Source: Chaetoceros tenuissimus (lineage: Eukaryota; Bacillariophyta; Thalassiosirophyceae; Chaetocerotales; Chaetocerotaceae). Taken from it: a DNA stretch of 64,000 bases. The stretch lies in contig BLLK01000047.1 of NCBI GenBank assembly GCA_021927905.1, positions 806,001 through 870,000 of the forward strand, read 5' to 3'. The translations under genes and the position numbers were made by a program. The notes beneath the pieces are model-generated. The model saw only the letters and a program-made list of their open reading frames with translations, ran no database searches and was not told the origin of the DNA. Position 1 is the first letter of the stretch. Each line of letters starts with the position of its first letter. Of the stretch, positions 42,895 through 53,652 are shown piece after piece.

Positions 42895-43566
42895 ATGAAT
42901 TCATTACTAAAGTCAATGATGTCTACAAAAGAAAGACAATGGATTCCAAGCGAATTCCCTTCTTTGATGCCTTCTACCATCCCATCCGATACTCCATCTG
43001 TCGGTCCATCCGAATCAGTCGAACCAAGTTTTGAACCTTCGGACATACCTTCTGAATCTCCAAGTGAATCTTCTGCACCTTCGAAGTCAGGAAAGGCTTC
43101 AAAGGCGAGCCAAAAGTCTCCAACTGTATCAAAGGCTCCAAAGAGTCCCAAAAGTGTAAAGTCAGTAGCTTTAGAATTTGATGTGGATGGCACAATTCTA
43201 CGCATTCAGAATGGTGTAAGCAATACTGTAGTGTTGACAGATTGCAGTGCTCCTGATGCTTATTGTTTTTTATGGCAACAATACGGGAAGTATCTGAAAG
43301 AAGCCGATGACTACTTGACCATTGAAGGGGGAAATCTGGTGTTTACTGCATATGTTTCAGATCCAACTGAATGGAAAATCAAAAAAAAGGAAGGATGCAA
43401 GATGTTGTATAATCAGCCGGAAGGTGGATTGAGAAATGTTGTATGTGCAAGTCCAAGTAATTCTAATGAATTGGTACTTGTTGAATGGGAATACAGAGAT
43501 AATTCTCTAGATGTGCCTACTGGTGGCACTTGTTGTCTTGAAGATGGTATCTCATCTATCGAGTAA
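42895..43566 (+). CDS. Paralogue of the preceding wall-type protein, N-terminus unclear
   Basis: This is an open frame of 223 residues from the first ATG, 200 bp downstream of its paralogue. The PS-repeat region is shorter (IPSEFPSLMPSTIPSDTPS...), the Lys/Ser block is present (KSGKASKASQKSPTVSKAPKS), and the C-terminal domain is conserved to TCCLE. It has no visible signal peptide. A TTTATTTTAG acceptor-like sequence lies just upstream (42846-42855). Thus either a first exon with the signal is unseen, or transcripts splice from the upstream gene, or the gene lost its 5' end on duplication. The body of the gene is intact. Confidence 0.55.
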   Translation: MNSLLKSMMSTKERQWIPSEFPSLMPSTIPSDTPSVGPSESVEPSFEPSDIPSESPSESSAPSKSGKASKASQKSPTVSKAPKSPKSVKSVALEFDVDGTILRIQNGVSNTVVLTDCSAPDAYCFLWQQYGKYLKEADDYLTIEGGNLVFTAYVSDPTEWKIKKKEGCKMLYNQPEGGLRNVVCASPSNSNELVLVEWEYRDNSLDVPTGGTCCLEDGISSIE

Positions 43567-44371
43567 TAGCCAGCATCACTTCTGATGGTAGATGAACAAA
43601 GACTTGTACGGGGCCAAGTCTTTCACAAAAATATCAATCAGATCGCACATTGCCGTCTCGTTTCTCAAGAACCGAGAATCAAGTTTATATGTATCATTGG
43701 GGAATTGTTTCTTTTCATGCAAAGTTTTGATCAAAATAGATACCTTACATTATTTATAATTACTAAATTTTATAATTTACATTCATGTCATCAATTTTAT
43801 GACAAAAAACGAATATTACACGTACTACCTACCGTCATGAAGTCTACTAGTTTTTTTCGTTGTTGAAATTACAAATAAATCTGATATAATATTATAAAGA
43901 AAAGCTTTTATTGTCATAAAGAATGAAAGAGTAAGCACCATACATATGCTTTTTGCAACGTATGATGGACCATCTGGGAGAAGAATTAAAAAATGAATAG
44001 AGATGCAACGGGTAAAAACCGGTTATATTTCTAAATAAACAGGTTTTTCAGGAGAGAATTCATGATTCATTTGAATTTCATCAAGATCACAACTTTCTAA
44101 AAGTATTTCAATAGGAACAAATCAACAGACAGATCCCCTTTTCATTTGCTCTCTTATACCCTTGATAACATCGGTCGGAAGAAGAAGAAGGCGTGATCAT
44201 TGGAGCCCTTTAGAATAGCAAACGTCACTTTGATACAAAGCAAGATAGCTACAGAGCAAGATCGTAACAAACACATCAAAGTACTGCATGTATTTCCAAT
44301 CTATCTCTTCCTTTTCATTCTATTCTTGAAAGGACCATATCATCACCTCACAAAATCAACAACAATACATC
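43567..44371. other. Intergenic region
   Basis: 805 bp, AT-rich, with no supported gene, RNA or clear repeat. Confidence 0.5.
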
Positions 44372-47300
44372 ATGTTTCATCCCAGTGAAAGCATCATTAT
44401 TCAAGATGAAAGCGGTAAAAAGAAAAAGACAAGAATGCGAGCCTCAACTTGGGACTCAACATGGAGCAAAGATAAATTGAATCCATTCAGTCCGTCCAAT
44501 CGCAGGTCCAACATTTTCAATGCCAACTCGATTAACAATAGCAACAATGATAGCATACATTCTAGTGCATCAGCAGCAACGACACCATTGTCTAACCAGA
44601 CAAAACCGAATAGAATACATAAACGTTCCCCATCCAATTCTTCGACTAATTCCAAGAATTCTATCGCATCATGGGATAATGGACCGAGAAATAAATTCAG
44701 ACATCGAAATAGATTTTATTCTGTACAAAATTTAGACGTAAATTCTATACCCGAAGATGAAATACACTTGACTCCAAAATCAGGAACTGGGTCAAATCAC
44801 AGTCATGAAGATTTTAAAACCCCCCTTTCGTCCAGTACTACGAATAGCACAAGCATTACGAAATTGCCACCGATACCTGCTATTGATACACGTACTGAAG
44901 CAATGGATACAGATTTGTTATTTTCAGATAAAATTACACCGAAAGCAAGTGGAAGTAATGCTATTCCAAATCAGACTTGTCAACAGGTGGACTATCCACC
45001 GAATCAAAATTGTGTTGTATATTTAGATCCAATGGAGAAAAAGACTGCGGATGAAAAGGATACCAAGTCAGAAAAGGAAATGCAAGATGCTGAGTTAGAT
45101 ATTGATGATAATTTGCATACTGTCAGTCAGGAAGAACAAACGCAAAGTTTATACCCCAACAATATCGATATTGGACAAGATTCTCCAGTGTTGTTATCTA
45201 CCACATTTACGGATGATACTCAGACCAATGCATTGGAGGAAGGATGGAAGACGCCGAATATGAACATTGCAGGACAAAATAGTGTTGATACATTTGAAAC
45301 GCCAAACAGTCGCACGAGTAGAGCTTCTTCTGTAAGATTTCAAGTGCCTATAGATCAGACACCTGGTAGTTTTGTACGGAAACCGCCTTCGTCACTCGTT
45401 TTGGACGAGAATGATGTTATAGAATACAATCAACAGGGTCTGGAGTGGAATGCAGACATGTTGACAAAATCTGATGATGATGTCAATGAAAAGTGGAAAC
45501 AAATGGGTAACAATGGTCCCACCACTAATACTTCGTTGAGATCCAAGAGGGAGCAATATCTATCTCAAGAAGGAAAATTGTCTACTTTGCACTCGTTCAG
45601 AGTCATGTCTATGGATGTGAATGATCCTGATCTCAATGGTTTGAATACATTATTACAAAGTCATGTCTTGGGCGAGCCTACTCCTACCAATGGTGACGTT
45701 GTGAGCAAACCGTCGGGACATTTACGACAGGAATCTTATGGAATGTCTACCATTGGAACATTGGAAAACGATTTATTTGACGACTTGGTCAAGAGTGAAG
45801 GTGTGATTGATTTGGACAATATGGAATCCAATAGAAATGTTCAAAATGGACCTGTTCCTCCGAAAACTTTTATAGATAGAATGATGAGTTGGTGGATTTG
45901 CCAAGGATTCTTTTGTAAATCATTTCTTAGTCGCTGTTCCAAATTAAGTTGGAATCGAGTTTCTGTCGCAATTGTGAGACATGCTCCTTGCTTTTGGTGT
46001 TCTGCGAGAAGGTCGGAGACTGGTGGAACAGACCGAATCACTTTGATCCGTCTAATTATTTTATGTGCTTTATTTGCAACATGGCAATTGGCTGCAGGCT
46101 GTTTTGTTTTGGTCGTGTCACTTTCAGAGACTATTGTTGATAGGAATAAACAACCGGAAGAGTCTATCTACAAGCAGGCTCTATCACCGAACCTATGGAG
46201 TATTGGAGTAAACTTGTTGATCTTGTCCATTGTTGGATTGGTTTTGCTAGTCACTATTATTTTGGCAATACCTGCTATCCGACAAGTCAATCTTCTCGGT
46301 GCTATTCGATTCATGTGGGTGCTTTTTTGGATTCTCCCCTTGCAAATTTTCCTCGTTATTGCGCTTATTGACTACCACAATGTCACTGAAGTATGGATTA
46401 AACATTGGTGGGAAAATGCATCCTTTGCATGGTGAGTATGCATAGGTCGTTTTTGTCACACATTGAGTTATCAAAATGATCCAACATTATCTTTTTCCAA
46501 TTGTCATAGGTTTCGATCCAAATTGTGCGAACCAGGGACCGCAAATACACTCTGTGCCGCTCCATACGCTGGTGGTTCAGATTACGAAAGTATTACTGAG
46601 TGGTGTCAGGCATTGTATCAGTCAGACCGTTGCGAGGATATTCGAAAAGCGGCCGAAGACAAAATGCTGACCGCCACTTACTTTTTCTTTTATCTCAATG
46701 CCATTTTGGGAGGAGTATTGCTTCTTTTATTGTTATTATCATTGGGCCTACTTCATCAAATTATTTCATTCCCAATTGTACAAAGATCAAAGGAGGCGAA
46801 TATTCCTCTATGGTTGACATTTCCGATAATATTTTGCATTGCAATGGGCTCTATTCTACTTTTTTCTCCTTCATCAGTTCTAGGAAACCAGAAAGGGACG
46901 GAGTTATACTGGATTGGAGTCTTGTATATGCTCAGTGGGGCCACGTTCACAGTATCAGCCTTACTTGGATGGTTTATGTAAGTACATTGATGAGTAGCCA
47001 CTAACATATCTGATTCAAAACTTATGTCATTCCTCACTGTATCCGTAGTTCTGCAAAGACTGTACTAAACTTGAGAGATAAGAAGCAAAAGGTGGTTGCT
47101 ATTTATCTCTTTATAATTGTTATGATGTTCACAATAGGAGCAGTTTGTGCAAACTTTATTGCGAGTTTAGGGTATAGTCTTAGTATTGTCAAAGTATCAT
47201 TATCAGATAATGTCCGTGGAAATATTGCTTGCTTATTAGATGCAGTAGGATCATGTTCCAATTGCTATTGTGACGACGAAACAATCAATGATGGTACATG

Positions 47301-47487
47301 TACCTTTAATCCAGAAGCTACCGTATGTCCTCAGTGGACTTCATCCGATGTCAGCAAAATTGTTCAAACTCAACTGAAACAATCAGTAAGCCTTGCTGCG
47401 ATCTTTTTCATTTACGCCGTCTCAGCTTTGCAATTTGGATTTAGTTTGAGAAAAGCCCAGTCCAATTATCAAATTGATTATGTCTAG
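44372..47487 (+). CDS. Large polytopic membrane protein, unknown family
   Basis: Exons are 44372-46431, 46510-46977 and 47049-47487 (introns 78 and 71 bp); the product is 988 residues. The first 500 residues are hydrophilic and low in complexity (Asn/Ser/Thr-rich, many SP/TP sites), probably cytosolic and phosphorylated. About eight or nine membrane spans follow, including LIRLIILCALFATWQLAAG, GVNLLILSIVGLVLLVTIILAI, FMWVLFWILPLQIFLVIALI, FFFYLNAILGGVLLLLLLLSLG and VVAIYLFIIVMMFTIGAVCANF. Extracytosolic loops contain cysteine pairs (CEPGTANTLC; CLLDAVGSCSNCYC) that could form disulfides. The short neighbour on the other strand is also a membrane protein. I recognise no transporter or receptor signature. 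Confidence 0.75.
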
Positions 47488-47582
47488 ACATCAGATTCTA
47501 GACGGTGTAATTATCATCAAATCATATGTAGGTACATTTTATATAAATTTTCTTTTTCATGTCAAAATTGTTTGCATTTATT

Positions 47583-48227
47583 TTAGAACAAATCAACTGT
47601 GTTTACATAGACACATTTCCCAATCATGTACCATATACAAAAGTAAGCCGGTAATGTACTTAGAAAGAGAGTAGGAAATGGCTTCATAAAGACAAGTCCA
47701 TAGTAACTTCGAAAGAAAACCCACATCCAACCAAAAATTACTGCTTCGTGAAGATTTACAAACGTCGCATATGAAAACAGCGCAACCAGAAAGGGTATCA
47801 ATTGCTCGAGTAAATTGCCCGCCGAACGATCAGCACATAACTTTTCGCGTTCTTCTCTCGAATGCAAGACTTTGTTGTATTTTGCTTCAGTCAAAGAAGG
47901 CTTACTCTGAGTTTGTTGCCTTTGATTTTGTTGTGATAGTGAATTCAATAACTTTGTAGATTCCGAATTTGAAGTTCTTGCTTTGTAGTCACTCTTTTGT
48001 TTTGAGAGTACATGGAAGGCGGTTAAAGATTGGCGAAAGAAGTAATTATATAGTAGACATATAGCAGCGAATGCGACGAATACAATTGGAATGTAATCTT
48101 GAGCTTGCTGCGCTGGTCCTTCAATGTAAGAAGAATCTTTCTTTTTGTAGTAATGATATCCTGATAATGCCGCCACCGCTAGGAATGCACATCTTGCTGT
48201 ATAGACGCCTGCCTCTGCTATCCACAT
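47583..48227 (-). CDS. Four-span membrane protein, MAPEG-like
   Basis: This is an intronless gene of 214 residues, convergent with the large membrane protein. Four hydrophobic spans: CAFLAVAALSGYHYY, DYIPIVFVAFAAICLLYNYFF, LIPFLVALFSYATFVNLHEAVIFGW, and LFLSTLPAYFCIWYMIG. The segment RSAGNLLEQLIPFLVALF resembles the MAPEG signature (R-x-x-x-N-x-x-E-x-x-P-x-F). MAPEG proteins include microsomal glutathione S-transferase and prostaglandin E synthase. A polar loop of about 70 residues between spans two and three is longer than usual. The family call is tentative. Confidence 0.5.
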   Translation of the reverse strand: MWIAEAGVYTARCAFLAVAALSGYHYYKKKDSSYIEGPAQQAQDYIPIVFVAFAAICLLYNYFFRQSLTAFHVLSKQKSDYKARTSNSESTKLLNSLSQQNQRQQTQSKPSLTEAKYNKVLHSREEREKLCADRSAGNLLEQLIPFLVALFSYATFVNLHEAVIFGWMWVFFRSYYGLVFMKPFPTLFLSTLPAYFCIWYMIGKCVYVNTVDLF

Positions 48228-48385
48228 TGCACTTTTGTTTTATGATTAAATGATTCGATTATAACAATTGCGTGTTCAATGTTTACCTTGGATTCTCCAT
48301 TACTTTTCATGATCTCATTATTCATCACATTCATTCATTCATCACTTTTATTCCTCATCTTTCTCAATTAAATTTTTCAGGATAC
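48228..48385. other. Flank between MAPEG-like gene and TIR element
   Basis: Promoter side of the MAPEG-like gene, with short attcattc repeats near 48322-48342. No gene. Confidence 0.4.
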
Positions 48386-49082
48386 ATATCTACACGCGGA
48401 AAAAACGTTGACCGCGGTCAAAGCTCTGCTCTAGACAAAAAGTGATGACACTACTAACGGACATGGGTAAAATATATGTACAATTGAAAAACAATATTGT
48501 AAAAATACTAAAGCCATAGCATAATCATCTTCTATGTGTTTAAATGTATATCTTTTGTACTGGAACAACATTGAGATTTTGTGTTTTCGATGAGTTACCG
48601 ACATGATAGATGCCGACATTTCTACGTGAATCTGGTGTCCATCTACCGTACAAAGCATACCAGAGAGTTGAGTATTAACAAATGATGAAGAAATAAAAAA
48701 ATCAATATAGTTCCAATACAAAAGATGTATATTTATACACATAGAAGATGGTTGTGCAATGGTTTTGCTATTTTTACAATATTTTTTTCAATTGCATCGA
48801 CAACCTCTACGTGACATCCACCGTACAAACCATACCAGAGGGTTGAGTTTTCAAAAATGGGCAAAAAATGAAAAAATCGCTAATGTTCCAATACAAAACA
48901 TGTGTATTTGTGCGTGTTGAAGATGGTTGTGCTATGGCTTTTTTATTTCTGCAATATTTTTTTTTCATTGTTCGTAGTATTTTGGCTATGTCCGTTAGTA
49001 GTGTGCTTGCTTTCCCAGAGGTGAAAAGGGAAAAGTGGTCAAAGTTTTTCAACTGGTCAACGTTTTTTCCGCGTGTAGATAT
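48386..49082. mobile_element. Non-autonomous terminal-inverted-repeat DNA element
   Basis: The ends are a perfect 28-bp inverted pair at 48386-48413 and 49055-49082 (core tctacacgcggaaaaaacgt). A second inverted pair, cactactaacggacat, lies at 48449-48464 and 48988-49003. The flanks allow a TA target duplication (48387-48388 and 49080-49081), which would fit a Tc1/mariner-type source. Inside, about 150 bp occurs twice in direct order (about 48649-48800 and 48815-48970, sharing tagttccaatacaaaa-like and gaagatggttgtgc segments). It also occurs once inverted (about 48465-48620). There is no transposase gene. The frames inside repeat the same motif and are by-products of the duplication. At about 0.7 kb it is MITE-like. 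Confidence 0.8.
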
Positions 49083-49619
49083 ACCCCCCAGAAATTTTAG
49101 GGGTAAACTTGTCTACGACTACGTATGTACGTACTGCGTACATGATGAAGGACCTACGGTAGTTTGAGGCTACTACTTCTAACAGCTATCTTCAATAGAA
49201 TAAGGCAAGGTAGTATCATTATATAAGAAATTACTTTGCCCACGACGTGTTCACCATTTGGCCAAATTTCAGCTTATCGTTTTGCAACATCATTGGAACA
49301 ACTTCATCATTCTTCATCAGTAAAGAAAGGAAGGGCATGCAGGTGATTGGTCAACTTTAGATTGTTGAAGTTGAAGCAGGAATACTGAGTTTTGTCGTTG
49401 AATGATATTTTTCTGGTAGGTGACGCGCGCTTACCTTGTGGTTAGTTTAAGTTCTTTTTCTTTTTCTTTTTCTACTTCTATACTTCAAAGTGAAAGTGCT
49501 GTGGAAGCCATCCAGGGGTGGTATGCATAAATACTTGGAAGCGTTTTAGTCTGCATACTCCCTTGCTTAAATGTCATCATCATCAACAGCCAAGCATTTA
49601 CTTCTATTGATCATTTCAA
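49083..49619. other. Intergenic region upstream of the HSF gene
   Basis: 537 bp with no supported gene. A ctttttctttttctttttct pyrimidine tract lies near 49454-49474 and may be part of the HSF promoter or leader. Confidence 0.5.
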
Positions 49620-50879
49620 ATGACTGATGAGTACTCAAAAAGTACAAGCAAAATATTATCAAACAAAATCATGTCCAAGTCAGGAGCTATCAAAAGAATA
49701 AATCAAGAGGGTGGGGACAATGATCCCTATGAAGAGATGGTAACCTACATAACTGGGAAACACAAACATGAGCGACTGTCCAAAGAACGTGCCATTCGAT
49801 TTCCTACAAAGGTGAGAAACTTCGAAGAACAAAGACATTCGAATTTCCTTCTTACAATCAGATCACACCCTTACTCTATCTCAACTCCACTTGATTCCAA
49901 TGACATTCAGCTCATGTACGCAGCGGAAGAATGCAGCAATTATAGTCATATCATCAGCTGGAAAATCTTCAAAGATACCGACGAGCATCATCTTGTTATT
50001 ACAGACATTAATGAGTTTACGGAAAAAGTTCTGCCTGCTCTTTTCAAAGTAGCAAAATACGATAGCTTCCAACGCAAACTTTATAGATGGGGATTTGTCA
50101 AGACTCGCAGATCTAAAGTTGAGAAGGAGAAGTATGATCCAAATTCTGCTTCTTACTTTCACAAAAGCTTTCGTAAAGGTGACTACGGTCTTGCTGCACA
50201 GATGACTTGTAGTGGAATGGAAGTAGATTTGTATAAGAAAGAGCAAAAGAACCGCAAGAGAAATCAGCAAAAAGAAGATACTACCAGAACCAGTACTAGT
50301 AATATGGACGAAACAACCGACCTTCAACTTCCAGAGATACCGTTAGCAACTGCGAAAGGCAAGGGTGATATTGAACTCAAAAATATCCATGATTCGCAGT
50401 TCCTACAAGATTTCCCGAATCATGGCAGCTCTGATCATACATTATCGTATGCAAATACCGTGTCTAGTAGTTTGGGACCTAGCAGATATACGTCATTGAC
50501 CATTGCATCGTTATCAGGAGGAGCATCGTATTCAGACAATCATCACTTGCTTCATACTGCTTGTCTTCAGCAAGAAAACCCTGTGTCAGATATGAATATC
50601 ATCAACAATGCTATCACACTTATTGAACAAGAATGTGAGAAAGGTTGCGTGCAAAATGGCTCGATTTCAAGTACTCATGAATTAGATTATGAGGCATTCC
50701 TGAGGATTGAGGACCTTCCTGATTCATCGACCTTGCAACGAAAAGATTGGAACAAACACGCGCGACTAGAAGATGAAGAGTTAGTGTTGTTCCATCAACT
50801 CCAGGGAAACATAGCAAACAGGCAGGTGTTGATTAATGCATTGCTCGAAGACATCTTAGAAGACGCTTTGAAGGATTAA
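49620..50879 (+). CDS. Heat-shock-factor-type transcription factor
   Basis: This is an intronless gene of 419 residues. The DNA-binding domain spans about residues 73-195: SNFLLTIRSHPYSI, CSNYSHIISWKIFKD, ITDINEFTEKVLPALFKVAKYDSFQRKLYRWGFVKT (recognition helix region), then SASYFHKSFRKGDYGLAAQMTC. The FHKSFRKGD element corresponds to the FxHPxFxRG part of HSFs in its diatom version. A basic segment follows (KKEQKNRKRNQQK). There is no clear heptad oligomerisation region, which is common in the large diatom HSF family. The C-terminus is acidic (LLEDILEDALKD), a possible activation region. It should act in the nucleus. Confidence 0.9.
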   Translation: MTDEYSKSTSKILSNKIMSKSGAIKRINQEGGDNDPYEEMVTYITGKHKHERLSKERAIRFPTKVRNFEEQRHSNFLLTIRSHPYSISTPLDSNDIQLMYAAEECSNYSHIISWKIFKDTDEHHLVITDINEFTEKVLPALFKVAKYDSFQRKLYRWGFVKTRRSKVEKEKYDPNSASYFHKSFRKGDYGLAAQMTCSGMEVDLYKKEQKNRKRNQQKEDTTRTSTSNMDETTDLQLPEIPLATAKGKGDIELKNIHDSQFLQDFPNHGSSDHTLSYANTVSSSLGPSRYTSLTIASLSGGASYSDNHHLLHTACLQQENPVSDMNIINNAITLIEQECEKGCVQNGSISSTHELDYEAFLRIEDLPDSSTLQRKDWNKHARLEDEELVLFHQLQGNIANRQVLINALLEDILEDALKD

Positions 50880-50953
50880 CACCATAAGCTTTTAATTACT
50901 TCCATGTTGAAAAATGTAATGTAATCTACGTGAATATGTTACGTTAATTCTCT

Positions 50954-53064
50954 TTAATTAGTACTATCAAAAGTACCGCTTAAGCAAGCACCTATCACAT
51001 TTCTTACACTGCCATGTGGAGAACTCCCTGGGGAATTATTCGCGCTTTTGAGGTGGTCTCCCCATATTGGCGTATTAACTTGCTGAGTTTGAACAAGTAC
51101 AACGTTGTGATTTGTGGTGTCAAGTTCTTCAGGGTTGCAAACTTTGTGCATACTCTCAGTCCATCCTCCTCCAGTCACTGGCGTGTATTTTATAACAGTG
51201 TGCATCGGCACTTCGATAGATGTACATTCCTTGATTGGCGTCCGACGGAAATAAGCCATAAGAACCTGTAGAGTACTCACATGACTTACTACACATGTCA
51301 TGTTTACTTGCTGTTCCATATCAATGATACAGGTTTCAAGACGATGAATCAAATCAGCGTAACATTCGCCTCCTGGAAATCTTGTAGCAAAAGGATCCTT
51401 TTCAAGCATTGAATACCATTCTGGATCCACATCTTTTACCTCTTCTAATTCCATCCCAGAGTAATCGCCCTTATCGAGTGGATTCAAGTTTGGCAATTCA
51501 TCAATATTAAATGGAAGAGATTGCCACGATGCTGTTTCGACTGCACGAGGCATTGTTGAAGACATTATGTGAATGTTGAAAGGAACTTTCAGATCTGCAT
51601 TTTCAGCATCGGATATTTCATAGTCTGCAAGTCCACTAATTGAAGTTCCTGTCTCTCTTCCATGTCGCGGAGCAAAAGCCATACGCAGAGCATCTTCAGA
51701 CTTCTTTGAAAATCCCTCTCCTTCTTCGGTCATGAATTTCTCCAATGCTTCTCTGAAATGTTTACCCCTTGGTCCCAATTTGTCACCTCTTGTGATCTTT
51801 CTTGGCTTTGTTGGATCTTCTTCATGTGCCGAACCTATAGTTTCTCCCGCACGAATTAGATAAATCGGTCTTGCTCCAATATTCCAACTCATTAAACAAG
51901 GTACAATTACCTTAGCCATCCTTCCGTAAATATTGGTGGTTAGCAATTTTGAGGATTAATTAAAAATCTTGATGTAACATTGTGTATCATCTTCGATTGT
52001 CTCATACGCAGCTTCATACTTTCCAACTCTTACCTGCCATAGATGTGGTTAACGAGCAGCTTTGAAGAAAGATTGAAAATCTTTATGTAGGATTGTGTAT
52101 CGTCATCTATAGTCTCATACGCTTCTTCATATTTTCTGACACGCTTTCTCAAATCAGCAATAGCTTCTTCTTGCGTCATGTTTGCAAAATCAGGCGAATT
52201 TTTAACTTTGAATGCAAAATTTTCTTCTAGCAACTCCTCATCATCGCAAATACTCTCAACAAAGACACAACCAGTTTTCTTTCCAGCTCTTTTTTCGGGG
52301 GATGTAGCCTCTTCAAGAACCCATTTCCTGCGCTCGACAGTCGAGTTTGTAGCGTCGAAAATTGCAATACGACTTGAAACAATACTAGCTTTGGCAGCAA
52401 TCTGCTCTACAGTGGTCAACCCTTTCATCGTTTCCTCTATAGGTTTTTCATAGTCTAACCAAGCCAACATATCTTTCATTGCAAGTTCAGCACTTCTCTG
52501 TCTCATCTGCTGCGCCTTCGGATTTTTGCTATCAAAGAAATCAGCATCACAAGCACCAACTTTCTGTCTTAAATCGTTTGCTTCTTCTGCCTCTGCAAGT
52601 TCAGCTTCCTTTTGTACTTGTCTTCTATATTTTCCTACATTAAACACCTTACATTCATTTCCACGCCACGTGAGGAACGATTGAAGCTTGCGTGCAATGA
52701 AACTTTTGCCTCTTCCTGGCAATCCAACCAAAACAAGAACAAGTCTTTCGGATGAACCTGTTAAATTGCGTCTCTAAACAAAGAAAGATTTGTGAGTCGT
52801 GAATATTTCATAGGTGATTGTGTATATGAATATGGTAGATCCTTCTGAAATATGCCATGGACACGAAGAAACCTTATTCTTTTACAAATATTTTCTTTCC
52901 AAGGGATGCATGAAGAATCAGAGGCCCAATCATCCTTTCCCTATATGTAACTCGTTTCTCGCATCACATACCTGAGCTAGCTTCTTTAATGTCACAGCAG
53001 AAACCTCTGTAACCTGGGTAGAACCCTTCTCATAATAATCTTTTGGTACTTTAGTGTCGGCCAT
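50954..53064 (-). CDS. 6-phosphofructo-2-kinase/fructose-2,6-bisphosphatase-like
   Basis: Exons run 53064-52972, 52773-52034 and 51920-50954 (introns 198 and 113 bp); the product is 599 residues. The kinase half has a Walker A motif GLPGRGKS (48-55), CKVFNVGKYRR, DATNSTVERR and CDDEELLEEN...SPDFANMTQEEAIADLRKRVRKYEEAYE. These are all typical of PFK-2. The phosphatase half begins at ARPIYLIRAGET. The family's catalytic RHGE is here RAGE (Ala at about 302), so the phosphohistidine cannot form; the second histidine (VVSHVSTL) remains. The protein is therefore probably a kinase making fructose-2,6-bisphosphate, with an inactive regulatory phosphatase fold. The second intron is exactly one duplicated copy of the end of exon 2. 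The cytosolic role is control of glycolysis and gluconeogenesis. Confidence 0.93.
51921..52146 (-). repeat. 113-bp tandem duplication that forms PFKFB intron 2
   Basis: Copy 1 is the last 113 bp or so of exon 2 (52034-52146, ending HIYG at a GGCAG/GTAAGA boundary). Copy 2 is the intron itself (51921-52033), reading AAYETIEDDTQCYIKIFN then a stop, then SSKLLTTNIYG. Equivalent points (gtctcatacgc at 52112 and 51999) are 113 bp apart. The intron is 113 bp long. The copies differ by roughly one base in six. Confidence 0.9.
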
Positions 53065-53652
53065 GATCCAAAAATGATAGGAATGTGTTTGGTTCAAGCT
53101 CTTCTTGTTCTAAAAGGAATATTGAATCTTTCTTCTTTCTTCCGAGACTTTATGTGAAGGAGTGGAAGAATGGAAGCCATTCAAACGCACGAAGTGGTAC
53201 TGGAATCAAAATCATAACAACTAAAAAACGCTTTTTGGCGCGCTTTTTTGAGATGGGAGTAAAAATATGAAGCACCCGGAGATTGCTACCGCACTACTGA
53301 ACAGGTGCGCGTACGGGTGCCTGACGGACTTATTGAAAATATGCATACTGCTTGAGTACATGCAGATCATCTTCTTTCGGACTTTCTCCTCGTTAGACAA
53401 TCAAGTGAGACTAAATTTAAATCTTGACAGGATGAAATTTGCACACATGGAAGGGTCATCGTCTTTGAATTTGCAGTTCTCGCCGTCGCAGTGTGCAATC
53501 TGTAGTGTTAAAAGAAGCAGCAGCCACACCACCTTTGATAGGGATTCATCAAACACTCTGAGACACTAATTGCACTTTATTTTTTCGCCTTTCCTACCAA
53601 CCACGAAGTCATCTGGTATTTCCAAACCATCTTGAAATACTAGCAGAATATA
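53065..53652. other. Divergent intergenic region
   Basis: 588 bp between PFKFB and the FG-GAP gene. The plus-strand open frame at 53267-53569 shows no domain. It could hide an upstream exon for the FG-GAP protein, which lacks a visible signal peptide. Several gcgc and ttttttgagatgg-like words lie near 53236-53260 without clear meaning. Confidence 0.4.

Noticed and set aside
48431-49167. Three small genes inside the TIR element
   Set aside because: Their predicted proteins repeat one another because the element's internal segments are repeated. There is no transposase motif.
51932-52033. Mutually exclusive alternative exon in PFKFB
   Set aside because: The duplicated copy contains an in-frame TAA and sits wholly within the GT-AG interval, so it cannot replace exon 2.
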